Positions 33,509-42,760 of a DNA stretch of 64,000 nucleotides are shown in pieces. Numbering within the stretch: the stretch's first letter is position 1; each line of letters starts with the position of its first letter. The stretch spans positions 62,001 to 126,000 of the forward strand of contig NZ_JAHOEA010000002.1 in NCBI RefSeq assembly GCF_019127135.1. The letters are read 5' to 3'. A program made the position numbers and the translations under genes. Below the pieces are notes generated by a model that saw only the letters and a program-made list of their open reading frames with translations, searched no databases and was not told the origin of the DNA. This stretch comes from Segatella copri. GTDB taxonomy: Bacteria > Bacteroidota > Bacteroidia > Bacteroidales > Bacteroidaceae.

Positions 33509-33575
33509 TACCTTTGCATTCGCTAGAACCCGCCAAGCCTCTCAACGATGCTCAAATGTGCGGGTCGTTTTATTT
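33509..33575 (+). ncRNA. Candidate small RNA unit: -7 box, short RNA, terminator-like hairpin
   Basis: TACCTTTG at 33509-33516 is followed within 50 bp by ACCCGC (33528-33533) and GCGGGT (33560-33565) then a T-rich run. A transcript of about 55 nt would result. The stem is short and the -33 box is poor, so this is a weak call. Confidence 0.3.
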
Positions 33576-33719
33576 TTATACATTTTCCTAGCTGAGATTC
33601 TCGTATTTTCAAACGATTCTTATTTCTTTGTGAATATTGAAAATATGGAAGAAAATGGTAATATGTTAATAATCAAGGAATTATGGATTTGTTGGTTAAT
33701 AGCGCTAAAATAGGAATTC

Positions 33720-33827
33720 TATAGTTGTACGACTATAACCCCTATAGTTGTACAACTATAACTCTACAGTTGTACGACTATAGCCTATATAGTCGTACGA
33801 CTACAACTTTATAGTTGTACAACTATA
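33720..33827. repeat. Five 18-bp palindromes in tandem
   Basis: Near-perfect palindromes of the form TATAGTTGTACGACTATA start at 33720, 33743, 33765, 33788 and 33810, separated by 4-5 bp. Copies two and five are perfectly self-complementary. Small compensating changes (TAC..., ...ACA) exist between units. Confidence 0.92.
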
Positions 33828-33985
33828 GGGTATTCGCTTAATTAGAAACAAAAAATAGAGAATTCGAGATGCCCAAAACTCCCTATTTTCGTTGCTAGAT
33901 TCCAAGTTTACCAGTATGCAAAATTTGGTTATAAATATTGACAGAAATACCCTTTTTGGCAGGGGAAGATTACTTCTGCTCTAAA

Positions 33986-34065
33986 TGAAATAGGCTTCAA
34001 TGGCGAATGAAGCCTATTTCAATCGCACATGAAGCCTGTTTCGATAGCACATGAAGCTTATTTCA
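33986..34065. repeat. 22-bp-period array of a 14-bp unit
   Basis: TGAAGCCTATTTCA and variants at 34008, 34030 and 34052, each 22 bp apart, plus an inverted copy TGAAATAGGCTTCA at 33986, again 22 bp before. The 8-bp spacers are similar (ATNGCACA). Confidence 0.9.
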
Positions 34066-34122
34066 TTTTTACCTCCAATTATTTAGAATTCTGCATCAAA
34101 CAAGACGCTGATTTTATAAGGT

Positions 34123-34278
34123 ATGAAGAAAATCATCAAAGAACACGAGCATTTTGAAAAGTTCATGGGCTATAAAGCACCAGAATTCAAATCTGATTCC
34201 GGAGAATTCCATGTAATATTATGGAATCTCAACTATATTTCTAACAACAAAAATGAATATGCTATCGGGCGATTATGT
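34123..34278 (+). pseudogene. Possible 5' remnant of a gene running into miaA
   Basis: From ATG at 34123, about 52 codons look protein-like (MKKIIKEHEHFEKFMGYKA...), after which the frame continues only as the antisense of miaA. That would fit a gene truncated when its 3' part was lost. No family is recognised, and chance is possible. Confidence 0.25.
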
Positions 34279-35178
34279 CTATATCTCTTCATCGATAAAT
34301 CGGATGATTTCATCTTGCTGGTCGGGATGATACCAGTGAATTTCTGCATCTCGCTTAAACCAGGTGAGCTGCTTGCGCATGTATTCACGGCTATGCGACT
34401 GTATCTGGCGGATGGCTTCATCCTTATCAATCTCGCCATCGAAATAGGCAAACATTTCCTTGTAGCCCACGGTTCTCAAGGCAGTGAGGCCCTTGTGTGG
34501 ATATACGCTGCGTGCTTCTGCCTCCAGACCTTCCTCCATCATCAGCAACACACGCAGGTTGATGCGGTCGTAGAGTTCAGTTCTGTCGCGGTTCAGACCT
34601 ATCTTGATGATGCGGAAAGGGCGCTGCTTCTTTTCGGCTGTGCGGAAAGAAGTATAAGTCTTGCCGGTCTGATGGCAGATTTCCAGGGCATGAACCACGC
34701 GGCGTGGATTCTTCCTGTCTACTATCGCCCAGTGCTCCGGATCCATCTTGTGAAGTTCTTCTACCAGTGCCTCCAGCCCTTCCTCTTCCAGACGCTGTTT
34801 CATCCAAGTGCGTATGTCGTCACGAACAGTAGGGATGTCGTCGATTCCTTTGCATACAGCATCGATATACATCATGCTGCCACCTGTAAGCAGAGCCACA
34901 TCGTGGTTCTTGAAGATGTCTTCCTGCAGGAGATTCATCACATCAGCCTCATATTGGGCAGCGCTGTAATAATCTTCGATGTGGTGGTTTCCTACGAAAT
35001 AATGCTTTACCCGCTGCTGCTGTTCGGCAGTAGGGGCTGCGGTTCCGATAGGGAGTTCGGCGAAGATCTGGCGGGAGTCGGCATTGATAATAGGTATAGC
35101 GAGATGCTCTGCCAGTGAAAGGCAAAGCTCCGTTTTACCTACACCGGTAGGACCTAAGACCACAATCAATGTTTTCAT
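34279..35178 (-). CDS. miaA: tRNA dimethylallyltransferase
   Basis: 299 residues. P-loop [20 protein letters not shown] (about 7-26), [19 protein letters not shown] (about 31-49), [15 protein letters not shown] (about 93-107) and [14 protein letters not shown] (about 153). Transfers an isoprenyl group to A37 of tRNAs that read UNN codons. It is downstream of lpxA but separated by a terminator hairpin, so read-through or an undetected promoter is needed. Confidence 0.96.
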   Translation of the reverse strand: MKTLIVVLGPTGVGKTELCLSLAEHLAIPIINADSRQIFAELPIGTAAPTAEQQQRVKHYFVGNHHIEDYYSAAQYEADVMNLLQEDIFKNHDVALLTGGSMMYIDAVCKGIDDIPTVRDDIRTWMKQRLEEEGLEALVEELHKMDPEHWAIVDRKNPRRVVHALEICHQTGKTYTSFRTAEKKQRPFRIIKIGLNRDRTELYDRINLRVLLMMEEGLEAEARSVYPHKGLTALRTVGYKEMFAYFDGEIDKDEAIRQIQSHSREYMRKQLTWFKRDAEIHWYHPDQQDEIIRFIDEEI

Positions 35179-35204
35179 ATATCATTCTTTATATTCAAGA
35201 AAAA

Positions 35205-35243
35205 AGCATCCTTGCTCGTTTCATAAACCTATGCAAGGATGCT
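35205..35243. terminator. Terminator between lpxA and miaA
   Basis: Perfect 11-bp stem AGCATCCTTGC / GCAAGGATGCT with a 17-nt loop; minus-strand T-run follows, plus-strand T-run as well. It should end the lpx message. Confidence 0.8.
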
Positions 35244-35244
35244 C

Positions 35245-35277
35245 TTTTTACCTTTTTACTTTTTTACCCTTTTACTT
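35245..35277 (-). repeat. AAAGGTAA-type spacer after lpxA
   Basis: On the minus strand, four octamer-like units of the GGTAAAAA kind occupy the gap between the lpxA stop and the terminator. It is the same array type as at 7861-7893. Confidence 0.7.
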
Positions 35278-36048
35278 TTATCGGATAATGCCTCGCTGAG
35301 AACTCTCTACGAAGTCGATAATATACTGAATCTCCTTGGTAACCTCAAGATTCTTCTTGATTTCCTCGATACCTTCCTTCAATATGCCCTTGCTGTAGAG
35401 CAGGCGGTAAGCCTCATGAATGTTCTGGATGGTCTCATTGCTGAAACCGCGACGGCGCAGACCGATGAGGTTGATGCTGCAGTAGCGGGTTGGCTCCTTG
35501 CCGGCAATGATGTATGGAGGAATATCCTGAGAGAAACGGCAACCGCCCTGGATCATCACGTAACCTGCGATATGGCAGAACTGGTGAACGAGAACGTTGG
35601 CGCTGACGATGGCGTTGTCATCTACTACCACCTCACCGGCAAACTTGGTAGAGTTGCCGATAATCAAGCCGCTGCCAAGCACGCAGTCGTGAGCCACGTG
35701 AACGGTCTCCATCAGGAGGTTATTGCTGCCTACTACGGTCTTGCCCTTAGAGGCTGTACCACGAGAGATAGTAACGTTCTCACGGATACTGTTGTTATCG
35801 CCAACCTCGCATGTTGTCTGCTCGCCCTTGAACTTCAAATCCTGAGGCTTGGTAGAGATGCTGGCACCTGGGAAGAACTCATTGTTGTTTCCGATGCGGG
35901 CACCTACATGGATGGTGACGCTGTTCTGTAATACGTTGTTATCGCCCAAAACGGTATCCTTATCAATATAGCAGAAAGGGCCGATGATGTTGTTATCACC
36001 GAGTTTTGCCTCTGGGTGAACGAACGCTAATGGACTAATCTGATTCAT
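35278..36048 (-). CDS. lpxA: UDP-N-acetylglucosamine O-acyltransferase
   Basis: 256 residues. N-terminal left-handed beta-helix with hexapeptide repeats (LGDNNIIGPFCYI, IGNNNEFFPGA), catalytic-His segment ETVHVAHDCVLG (about 114-125) and the C-terminal helical domain starting about 190 (NLIGLRRRGFSNETI). First step of lipid A synthesis. It lies 15 bp after lpxC-fabZ. Confidence 0.96.
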   Translation of the reverse strand: MNQISPLAFVHPEAKLGDNNIIGPFCYIDKDTVLGDNNVLQNSVTIHVGARIGNNNEFFPGASISTKPQDLKFKGEQTTCEVGDNNSIRENVTISRGTASKGKTVVGSNNLLMETVHVAHDCVLGSGLIIGNSTKFAGEVVVDDNAIVSANVLVHQFCHIAGYVMIQGGCRFSQDIPPYIIAGKEPTRYCSINLIGLRRRGFSNETIQNIHEAYRLLYSKGILKEGIEEIKKNLEVTKEIQYIIDFVESSQRGIIR

Positions 36049-36063
36049 ATTTCTATTTTATTA

Positions 36064-37446
36064 TTACTTGTTCTTAACAATCTGTGCAGTGAAAGTAGCT
36101 TCTGCCACCACCTGGTCGCCTACGAACATATAGCCCTTCATAGAGCTGATGCCATGACGTACAGGTGCGAGGAGTTCTACACGGAAGAGGAGGGTATCGC
36201 CCGGAACCACCTTCTTGCGGAACTTCACATCATCGAGCTTCATGAAGTAAGTACTCCAGCGCTCAGGCTCCTCCAACTGGTTGAGGACGAGCAGACCGCC
36301 ACACTGTGCCATAGCCTCTACCTGGAGAACCCCCGGCATAACCGGCTCCTCAGGGAAGTGACCGGTGAAGAATGGCTCGTTGCTGGTTACATTCTTTACG
36401 CCCACGATGCTGTTAGGACCCATAGCAATGACCTTATCGACCAACTGCATAGGGTAGCGGTGAGGCAGGAGCTGACGGATGCGGATATTATCCATGATTG
36501 GCTCCTCGTTAGGATTGTAGATAGGAGCCTGAATCTCGTGCTTGCGAATCTCCTTGCGCATGAGGCGGGCGAACTTGTTGTTTACGGTATGGCCAGGACG
36601 GGTAGCGATGATGCGGCCCTTGATAGGCTTGCCGATGAGTGCCATATCGCCGATGATGTCGAGCAGCTTATGACGTGTACACTCGTTTTCCCACTGCAAT
36701 GGGCGGTGCTGTATATAACCCAACTTGTTGGCATCCATGTGAGGCACCTTGAGATGGTCGGCGAGCTGGTCGAGCTGAGCCTGTTCTACCTGGCGCTCGT
36801 AGATAACGATGGCATTGTCCAGGTCACCACCCTTGATGAGGTTAGCCTGGAGCAGAGGCATGATATCGCGTACGAAAACGAAGGTACGGGCTGAAGCAAT
36901 CTCCTCTGCGTATGTCTCCATCTTATCGAGGGTAGCAAACTGGCTGTTGATGAATTTGCTCTCGAAAGAACACATGGCTGTGATGCTGAAGTCCTCGTCT
37001 GGAAGAATGGTGATAACAGACCCGTTATTATCTTTCACCTCAATCTTATGACGGATGATATAGTAATCTTTCTCTGCATTCTGTTCCTGGATGCCTACGC
37101 TCTGAATCTTCTCTACATAAGGAGCAGCAGAACCGTCGAGGATAGGGAACTCAGGACCATTTACCTGGATGAGACAGTTGTCGATGCCGAGGGCATAGAG
37201 TGCTGACATACCATGCTCGATGGTAGAAACGCGGATGTCGCCCTTACCGAGTACGGTACCGCGCTGTGTTTCAACAACGTTTTCAGCTACAGCCTGGATG
37301 ACAGGCTCGCCTTCAAGGTCGATGCGCTGTATTTTATAACCGGTGTTCTCTGGTGCTGGATTGAATGTTACGGTGAGGCTCAAGCCTGTATGCAAACCCT
37401 TTCCGCAAAGAGAGAAGCTACCTTTCAGTGTCTTCTGTTTTGACAT
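36064..37446 (-). CDS. lpxC/fabZ: Fused LpxC deacetylase and FabZ dehydratase
   Basis: 460 residues. The first 300 residues are LpxC: GKGLHTG near the start, EHGMSALYALGIDN (about 77) with a zinc His, and HKLLDIIGDMALIG (about 234-247) with the other zinc ligands. From about 305 it is FabZ: LLPHRYPMQLVDKV (about 328), GHFPEEPVMPGVLQVEAMAQ with the catalytic His and Glu (about 362-381). LpxC removes acetate from UDP-acyl-GlcNAc, committing it to lipid A; FabZ dehydrates hydroxyacyl-ACP for fatty acids. The fusion is a Bacteroidetes trait and ties both fluxes together. A hairpin-forming heptamer repeat lies just before its ATG. Confidence 0.96.
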   Translation of the reverse strand: MSKQKTLKGSFSLCGKGLHTGLSLTVTFNPAPENTGYKIQRIDLEGEPVIQAVAENVVETQRGTVLGKGDIRVSTIEHGMSALYALGIDNCLIQVNGPEFPILDGSAAPYVEKIQSVGIQEQNAEKDYYIIRHKIEVKDNNGSVITILPDEDFSITAMCSFESKFINSQFATLDKMETYAEEIASARTFVFVRDIMPLLQANLIKGGDLDNAIVIYERQVEQAQLDQLADHLKVPHMDANKLGYIQHRPLQWENECTRHKLLDIIGDMALIGKPIKGRIIATRPGHTVNNKFARLMRKEIRKHEIQAPIYNPNEEPIMDNIRIRQLLPHRYPMQLVDKVIAMGPNSIVGVKNVTSNEPFFTGHFPEEPVMPGVLQVEAMAQCGGLLVLNQLEEPERWSTYFMKLDDVKFRKKVVPGDTLLFRVELLAPVRHGISSMKGYMFVGDQVVAEATFTAQIVKNK

Positions 37447-37459
37447 AACGATTTATTTT

Positions 37460-37537
37460 AATGTTAGGTGTTAAATGTTAAGTGTTAACTTGTTGGGGCA
37501 TTCGCTCATTTAACATTTAACACTTCACATTTAACAT
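37460..37537. repeat. Inverted heptamer repeat between lpxD and lpxC-fabZ
   Basis: TGTTAAA-type 7-bp arrays at 37460-37489 and, inverted, 37508-37537, around a short GC-richer centre. It can form a long A+T hairpin directly ahead of the lpxC-fabZ start. Same element type as at 14117-14222. Confidence 0.8.
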
Positions 37538-37546
37538 TGAAAAAAA

Positions 37547-38578
37547 TTACTTTTTCTTTAATTCTTCAATCTGCTTCTTCAGGTCGTTGAGTTCCTTGTA
37601 CATGTCAGGCAAACGACGGAAGATGGCCTGTGACTTGAAGTAAGCGCGCTGCTCCATAGGAGGAGTTCCGATGAGCTGCTGGCCGCTCTTGAGGCTGCCA
37701 GGAACACCGCTCTGGGCACCGAGGAACACCTTGTCGCCGATAGTGATGTGGCCGGCAATACCCACCTGTCCGCCAAACATACACCATTCGCCTACCTTCG
37801 TACTGCCTGCTACACCTACCTGAGAAGACATCACGGTGTTGGCACCGATGTCGGTATTGTGGGCAATCTGTACGAGGTTGTCGAGTTTCACGCCCTTGCG
37901 TACGTAGGTAGAACCCATTGTAGAACGGTCAACACAAGTGTTGGCACCAATCTCTACATCGTCTTCGATGGTAACGATACCAATCTGAGGAATCTTGTCG
38001 TATCCTTCAGGACCAGGAGCGAATCCGAATCCGTCGGCACCGATCACACAACCTGCATGAAGCGTAACGTTGTTGCCTAACTTACAACCGTGATATACGG
38101 TAACGTTCGGATAGATGAGTGCATTCTTGCCAATCTTCACACCCTCTCCGATGTAGGCATGAGGATAAATCTGGCTACCTTCGCCTACCTCTGCACCATC
38201 GCTGATATATGCGAATGCACCTACATATACGCCTTCAGCCACCTTAGCCTTTGGAGAAACGAAAGCCAGCGGATCGATGCCGGTCTTCTTAGGCTTCATA
38301 GATTCGTACATCTGCAGGAGCTTAGCCACACACTCGTATGCATTCTTCACACGGATGAGGGTAGTGCTGACAGGATGTTCCAATTCTACGGTCTCATCAA
38401 TGAGTACGATGCTTGACTTGGTTTCGTAAACATAATGAGTGTATTTAGGGTTAGAAAGGAACGAGATGGCGCCTTCCTTACCTTCTTCGATTTTTGCGAA
38501 GGTGTTGACTATTGCGTTCTCATCACCTTCCACACGGCCCTGAACGAACTGGGCTATTTGTTGAGCGGTAAATTCCAT
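37547..38578 (-). CDS. lpxD: UDP-3-O-(hydroxyacyl)glucosamine N-acyltransferase
   Basis: 343 residues. N-terminal uridine-binding domain (about 1-100, with [15 protein letters not shown]), then a left-handed beta-helix of hexapeptide repeats ([20 protein letters not shown]), and [14 protein letters not shown] holding the catalytic His at about 241. Third step of lipid A synthesis, here first of the series lpxD, lpxC-fabZ, lpxA. A -7-like TATTTTTG is about 80 bp upstream. Confidence 0.96.
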   Translation of the reverse strand: MEFTAQQIAQFVQGRVEGDENAIVNTFAKIEEGKEGAISFLSNPKYTHYVYETKSSIVLIDETVELEHPVSTTLIRVKNAYECVAKLLQMYESMKPKKTGIDPLAFVSPKAKVAEGVYVGAFAYISDGAEVGEGSQIYPHAYIGEGVKIGKNALIYPNVTVYHGCKLGNNVTLHAGCVIGADGFGFAPGPEGYDKIPQIGIVTIEDDVEIGANTCVDRSTMGSTYVRKGVKLDNLVQIAHNTDIGANTVMSSQVGVAGSTKVGEWCMFGGQVGIAGHITIGDKVFLGAQSGVPGSLKSGQQLIGTPPMEQRAYFKSQAIFRRLPDMYKELNDLKKQIEELKKK

Positions 38579-38730
38579 AATTTATCTGTCTTCTAGTTTG
38601 TTTATTTAGGTTCCCAAGGCATCATTACCTTTAGGTAACCGCAATTTTGTTTGCAAAAATAGCAAAAAAGATTTAGATTCTCGACTTTATTTTGTAATAT
38701 TTTGCTTTTTCGCCCCATAAAAGGGTATTT

Positions 38731-38772
38731 TTTAGGCGCAAAGCCTCTTTTTTAAGATACTTTGCGCCTAAA
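38731..38772. terminator. Hairpin between pyrF and lpxD
   Basis: Perfect 13-bp stem TTTAGGCGCAAAG / CTTTGCGCCTAAA with a 16-nt T-rich loop, immediately after the pyrF stop. It probably ends the pyrF message, although the T-run beyond the stem on the minus strand is poor. Confidence 0.6.
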
Positions 38773-38780
38773 TTGAGTTT

Positions 38781-39623
38781 TTATAACTTAGCAAGTTCTG
38801 CTGCCATTTCAGCCTGCAACTCCTTAGCTTTCTGACCTGCTACCTCAGCAAAGTCATCGCCGTTGCTGGCATAGATGATGCCGCGGGAAGAGTTTACGAG
38901 CAAGCCGCAATCCTTGATGATGCCATACTTGCAAACCTCCTGCAGGCTGCCGCCCTGTGCACCTACGCCCGGTACGAGGAGGAAGTGGTTAGGAGCCACC
39001 TTGCGGATGTCTTCGAACATCTTGCCCTGTGTAGCGCCTACTACGTACATCATGTTCTCATCGTTGCCCCATTCCTGGCTCTTCTTGAGAACCTTCTCGA
39101 AGAGGCGCTCGCCCTCCTTATCCTCGGTGAGCTGGAAGTCGTGACTACCCTTGTTGCTGGTCAGTGCCAGGAGGATAACCCACTTGCCGTCATACTCGAG
39201 GAATGGCTTGACAGAATCCTCGCCCATATAAGGAGCAACGGTTACTGAGTCGATATTGTATTCCTCGAAGAATGTCTGGGCATACATCTTGCTGGTGTTG
39301 CCGATATCGCCGCGCTTGGCATCTGCGATGATGAAGTGGTTAGGGTAGTGGCTGTGGAGATACTTGATGGTGTTTTCGAAGGCAATCATGCCATCGATGC
39401 CGCGGCTCTCATAGAAAGCCAGGTTTGGCTTGTAAGCCACACAGTAAGGGGCTGTTGCGTCGATGATAGCCTTGTTGAATCTGAATATCATCTCAGCTTC
39501 TGCGCCCTGGATGTCTTCACTCTCGGTGATGCACTTAGGCAACTTGTTGATATCTGTGTCAAGACCTACGCACAAGAAACTCTTCTTGGCGAAAATCTGC
39601 TCTACGAGTTCTTTTCTGTTCAT
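38781..39623 (-). CDS. pyrF: Orotidine 5'-phosphate decarboxylase, type 2
   Basis: 280 residues, the longer subfamily 2. Active-site tetrad in [18 protein letters not shown] (about 97-114) with the Asp-Lys-Asp arrangement; [14 protein letters not shown] near the start and [11 protein letters not shown] near the end bind the substrate phosphate. Converts OMP to UMP. Encoded 43 bp after prfA. Confidence 0.95.
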   Translation of the reverse strand: MNRKELVEQIFAKKSFLCVGLDTDINKLPKCITESEDIQGAEAEMIFRFNKAIIDATAPYCVAYKPNLAFYESRGIDGMIAFENTIKYLHSHYPNHFIIADAKRGDIGNTSKMYAQTFFEEYNIDSVTVAPYMGEDSVKPFLEYDGKWVILLALTSNKGSHDFQLTEDKEGERLFEKVLKKSQEWGNDENMMYVVGATQGKMFEDIRKVAPNHFLLVPGVGAQGGSLQEVCKYGIIKDCGLLVNSSRGIIYASNGDDFAEVAGQKAKELQAEMAAELAKL

Positions 39624-39666
39624 TTCTTTAAATTATTTTGGGGGCAAATGTTTGCTCCACACGCGT

Positions 39667-40776
39667 TTATAATTCTGTTTCTTTCAGCTTCTCAGCGTTC
39701 TCGGCTACGGTCAGGGCATCAATCATGTCCTGAATATCACCTGCCAGGAAACCGTTGAGGTCGTGAGTGGTGTAACCGATACGGTGGTCGGTAACACGGC
39801 CCTGTGGGAAGTTGTAGGTACGGATTTTCGCACTGCGGTCGCCGGTAGAAACGAGGCTCTTGCGGCGGCTGGCGATATCATCTACATACTTCTGATGCTC
39901 ACGGTCGTGGATGAAGGTATAGAGGCGGCTCAAGGCACGCTCCTTGTTCTTTGGCTGGTCACGGGTCTCGGTACACTCGATGAGGATTTCCTCTACCTCG
40001 CCTGTGTTAGGGTTCTTCCAAGGATAGCGGAGACGTACACCAGACTCCACCTTGTTCACGTTCTGACCACCGGCACCTGAGCTTCGGAAGGTATCCCACT
40101 TGATGTCACCTTCGTTGATGTTCACCTCAAACTTGTCTGCCTCTGGCAATACAGCCACGGTAGCAGCTGAGGTGTGCATACGGCCCTGTGTTTCAGTAGC
40201 AGGCACACGCTGAACACGGTGAACACCTGATTCATACTTCAATGTGCCGTAAACGTCAGTACCGCTCACGGCGAAGTCTATTTCCTTGTATCCACCTACT
40301 GCGCCTTCAGAAACAGAAGTCACGCTGACGGTCCATCCCTTAGATTCGCAGAATTTCTTATACATATTAAATAGGTCGCCTGCAAAGAGGGCAGCCTCGT
40401 CGCCTCCGGCACCGCCTCGGATTTCCATCTGTACGTTCTTAGCGTCTTCTGGGTCCTTAGGTACCAGCGCAATCTTGATTTCTTCTTCGAGTTTAGGCTG
40501 CAGCGCCTCGTTCTCGTTGAGTTCTTCGCGAGCCATCTCCTTCATTTCCGGATCGCTCTCGTTGGCAAGGATATCCTTTGCCTCTTTGATGCTGTTCAGG
40601 CAGTTGATGTATCGCTTGCGTGCGTCCATGATATCACCCAGGTCTTTCCATTCCTTGGTGAGCTTCACGTAGCGTGTCTGGTCGGCGATGACATCAGGGT
40701 CGGTAATGAGGGTGCTTACTTCCTCGTATCGGCTCTCTAAGCCTTCTAGCTTCTGTAATATGTTGTTATTATCCAT
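39667..40776 (-). CDS. prfA: Peptide chain release factor 1
   Basis: 369 residues. GGQ motif in SSGAGGQNVNKVESGVRLR (about 235) and the RF1 recognition tripeptide in RVPATETQGR (about 192, PAT). Ends translation at UAA and UAG by hydrolysing the peptidyl-tRNA ester. Located between purM and pyrF; the 17-bp gap suggests co-transcription. Confidence 0.96.
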   Translation of the reverse strand: MDNNNILQKLEGLESRYEEVSTLITDPDVIADQTRYVKLTKEWKDLGDIMDARKRYINCLNSIKEAKDILANESDPEMKEMAREELNENEALQPKLEEEIKIALVPKDPEDAKNVQMEIRGGAGGDEAALFAGDLFNMYKKFCESKGWTVSVTSVSEGAVGGYKEIDFAVSGTDVYGTLKYESGVHRVQRVPATETQGRMHTSAATVAVLPEADKFEVNINEGDIKWDTFRSSGAGGQNVNKVESGVRLRYPWKNPNTGEVEEILIECTETRDQPKNKERALSRLYTFIHDREHQKYVDDIASRRKSLVSTGDRSAKIRTYNFPQGRVTDHRIGYTTHDLNGFLAGDIQDMIDALTVAENAEKLKETEL

Positions 40777-40793
40777 TAATTTTAATTCTATTT

Positions 40794-41960
40794 TTAGTAT
40801 TCGAATGTTCCGAATTCGCTCTTGATGGTCAGGCTGCGCTTGCCTTCCTCGATATGGCCCACAATCTGGGCATCGATGTTGAAGCTCTTGCTGATGGCGA
40901 TAACCTTCTCGGCAACCTCAGGACGAACGTAGATCTCCATACGGTGACCCATGTTGAATACCTGATACATCTCCTTCCAGTCGGTCTCTGAACAGTCGTG
41001 GATTGCCTTGAAGAGTGGAGGCACTGGGAACATGTTGTCCTTCACTACCTTGCAGTTCTCGCCTACGAAGTGAAGAACCTTGGTCTGTGCACCACCGGTG
41101 CAGTGAACCATACCGTGAACCTCTGGGCGGAGCTCATCGAGAATCTTCTTGATGACAGGAGCGTAGGTACGGGTAGGAGAGAGAACCAACTCGCCGGCAT
41201 TGACAGGTGAACCTTCTACTTCATCAGTCAACTTATACTTACCGCTGTAAACCAACTCGTCTGGCACGGCGTGGTCGTAGCTTTCAGGATAGTTCTCTGC
41301 GAGATACTTGGCGAATACATCGTGGCGGGCAGAAGTAAGTCCGTTGCTGCCCATACCGCCGTTGTACTTCTTCTCGTAAGTAGCCTGACCTGTAGAAGAA
41401 AGACCTACGATAACATCGCCTGGACGGATGTTGGCGTTGTTGATGACATCGCTGCGCTTCATGCGGCAGGTAACGGTAGAGTCAACGATGATGGTACGAA
41501 CCAGGTCGCCTACATCGGCAGTCTCACCGCCTGTAGGATAGATGCCGATACCCATCTCGCGCATCTCGTGGAGCAGGTCGTCAGTACCATTGATGATAGC
41601 AGAGATAACCTCGCCTGGGATGAGCATCTTGTTGCGGCCGATGGTAGAGCTTACGAGGATGTTGTCTACGGCGCCCACGCAGAGCAGGTCGTCTGTATTC
41701 ATCACGATAGCATCCTGAGCGATACCCTTCCATACAGAGAGGTCGCCAGTCTCCTTCCAGTACATGTAGGCCAAGCTAGACTTGGTACCTGCACCGTCGG
41801 CATGCATAATGTTACAATACTCTGGGTCGCCGCCCAAGATATCAGGTATAATCTTGCAGAAAGCCTGTGGGAAGATACCCTTGTCGATGTTCTTGATAGC
41901 GTTGTGAACATCTTCCTTTGCTGCGCTAACACCGCGCATCATATATCTATTGTTACTCAT
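40794..41960 (-). CDS. purM: Phosphoribosylformylglycinamidine cyclo-ligase (AIR synthase)
   Basis: 388 residues of the PurM fold. MHADGAGTKSSLAY (about 54-67) resembles the ATP-binding DGVGTK of classical PurM; GIGIYPTGGETADVGDLV (about 138-155) and MVHCTGGAQTKVLHF (about 287) are further family points. Fifth step of purine synthesis. It is longer than E. coli PurM (345) and of a Bacteroidetes variety, so the assignment rests on the conserved glycine motifs. Just before its start is a GTTCAAA heptamer leader, like purC. Confidence 0.9.
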   Translation of the reverse strand: MSNNRYMMRGVSAAKEDVHNAIKNIDKGIFPQAFCKIIPDILGGDPEYCNIMHADGAGTKSSLAYMYWKETGDLSVWKGIAQDAIVMNTDDLLCVGAVDNILVSSTIGRNKMLIPGEVISAIINGTDDLLHEMREMGIGIYPTGGETADVGDLVRTIIVDSTVTCRMKRSDVINNANIRPGDVIVGLSSTGQATYEKKYNGGMGSNGLTSARHDVFAKYLAENYPESYDHAVPDELVYSGKYKLTDEVEGSPVNAGELVLSPTRTYAPVIKKILDELRPEVHGMVHCTGGAQTKVLHFVGENCKVVKDNMFPVPPLFKAIHDCSETDWKEMYQVFNMGHRMEIYVRPEVAEKVIAISKSFNIDAQIVGHIEEGKRSLTIKSEFGTFEY

Positions 41961-41966
41961 ATTCTT

Positions 41967-41996
41967 ACTTTGAACTTTGATCTTTGAACTTTATGA
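41967..41996 (-). repeat. GTTCAAA heptamer leader before purM
   Basis: On the minus strand CATAAAGTTCAAAGATCAAA followed by GTTCAAAGTAAG leads into the purM ATG; three 7-bp units. Same module as before menB and purC. Confidence 0.85.
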
Positions 41997-42001
41997 TATG
42001 C

Positions 42002-42748
42002 TTATTTTTCCTGGTGCCAAAAGTCCCAGCTGGCGAAAGCCTGGAGAAGTAGCATCTCCAAGCCATTCTTTACTGTGGCTCCATGTTCTTTGCCCTTCTT
42101 CATGAAGAGGGTTTCGTCGGGATTGTAGATGAGGTCGTAGAGCAGGGTGTGGCTGTCCATTGCCTCGTAAGGCAGCTCAGGGCACTCGTCTACGTGTGGA
42201 TACATGCCCACTGGGGTGCAGTTAACGATAACATTATACTCCTGGATGACCTCAGGGGTGATTTTTTCGTACTGGATTGTACCCGGACGCTCGTATCGAC
42301 TCACGAAGACCGTCTCCAGTCCGAGCGATTTCAGACCGAAGTTGATAGCCTTTGAAGCTCCGCCAGTGCCCAGGATGAGTGCCTTCTTATGATAAGGCTC
42401 GATATAAGGTTCGATGCTCTTGGTAAAACCGATGACATCGCTGTTGTATCCTTTCAGATAAACATCTTCACCTCTGTGCTCCACCTTGATCACGTTGACG
42501 GCTCCGATAGCATTCGCCTCAGGGCTTACCACGTCGAGATAGCTGATCACTTTCTCCTTGTAAGGAATGGTGACGTTGAGACCCTTAAGTTCTGGATTTG
42601 AGTCGAGAATCTCGGTAAGATTTTCGATAGAAGGTATCTCGAAGTTGATGTATTGGGCATCGATGCCCTCGTTCTCAAACTTTTCGTTGAAATAGTTCTT
42701 TGAGAACGAATGCCCCAGAGGGTAACCTATGAGTCCATACTTGTCCAT
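42002..42748 (-). CDS. aroE: Shikimate dehydrogenase
   Basis: 248 residues, shorter than the 272 of E. coli. GYPLGHSFSKNYFNEKF (about 8-24) binds shikimate; NVTIPYKEKVISYLD (about 58-72) carries the catalytic Lys; LGTGGASKAINFG (about 126) is the NADP loop and NCTPVGMYP (about 175) closes the site. Reduces dehydroshikimate to shikimate, feeding chorismate and so menaquinone and aromatic amino acids. It ends 12 bp after ubiE on the other side of a short gap. Confidence 0.94.
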   Translation of the reverse strand: MDKYGLIGYPLGHSFSKNYFNEKFENEGIDAQYINFEIPSIENLTEILDSNPELKGLNVTIPYKEKVISYLDVVSPEANAIGAVNVIKVEHRGEDVYLKGYNSDVIGFTKSIEPYIEPYHKKALILGTGGASKAINFGLKSLGLETVFVSRYERPGTIQYEKITPEVIQEYNVIVNCTPVGMYPHVDECPELPYEAMDSHTLLYDLIYNPDETLFMKKGKEHGATVKNGLEMLLLQAFASWDFWHQEK

Positions 42749-42760
42749 AATATTTTTATT

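Larger units (their letters stand above)
33280..34278. other. One-kilobase repeat-rich gap
   Basis: No convincing complete gene. It holds a short promoter-hairpin unit (33509-33575), an 18-bp palindrome array (33720-33827), a 22-bp-period array (33986-34065) and the start of a possible gene remnant (34123). The reading frames 33203-33430 and 33438-33713 have no protein-like features. Confidence 0.6.

Noticed and set aside
33720-33827. CRISPR array
   Set aside because: Units are palindromic and only 18 bp, spacers are 4-5 bp and no cas genes are present.
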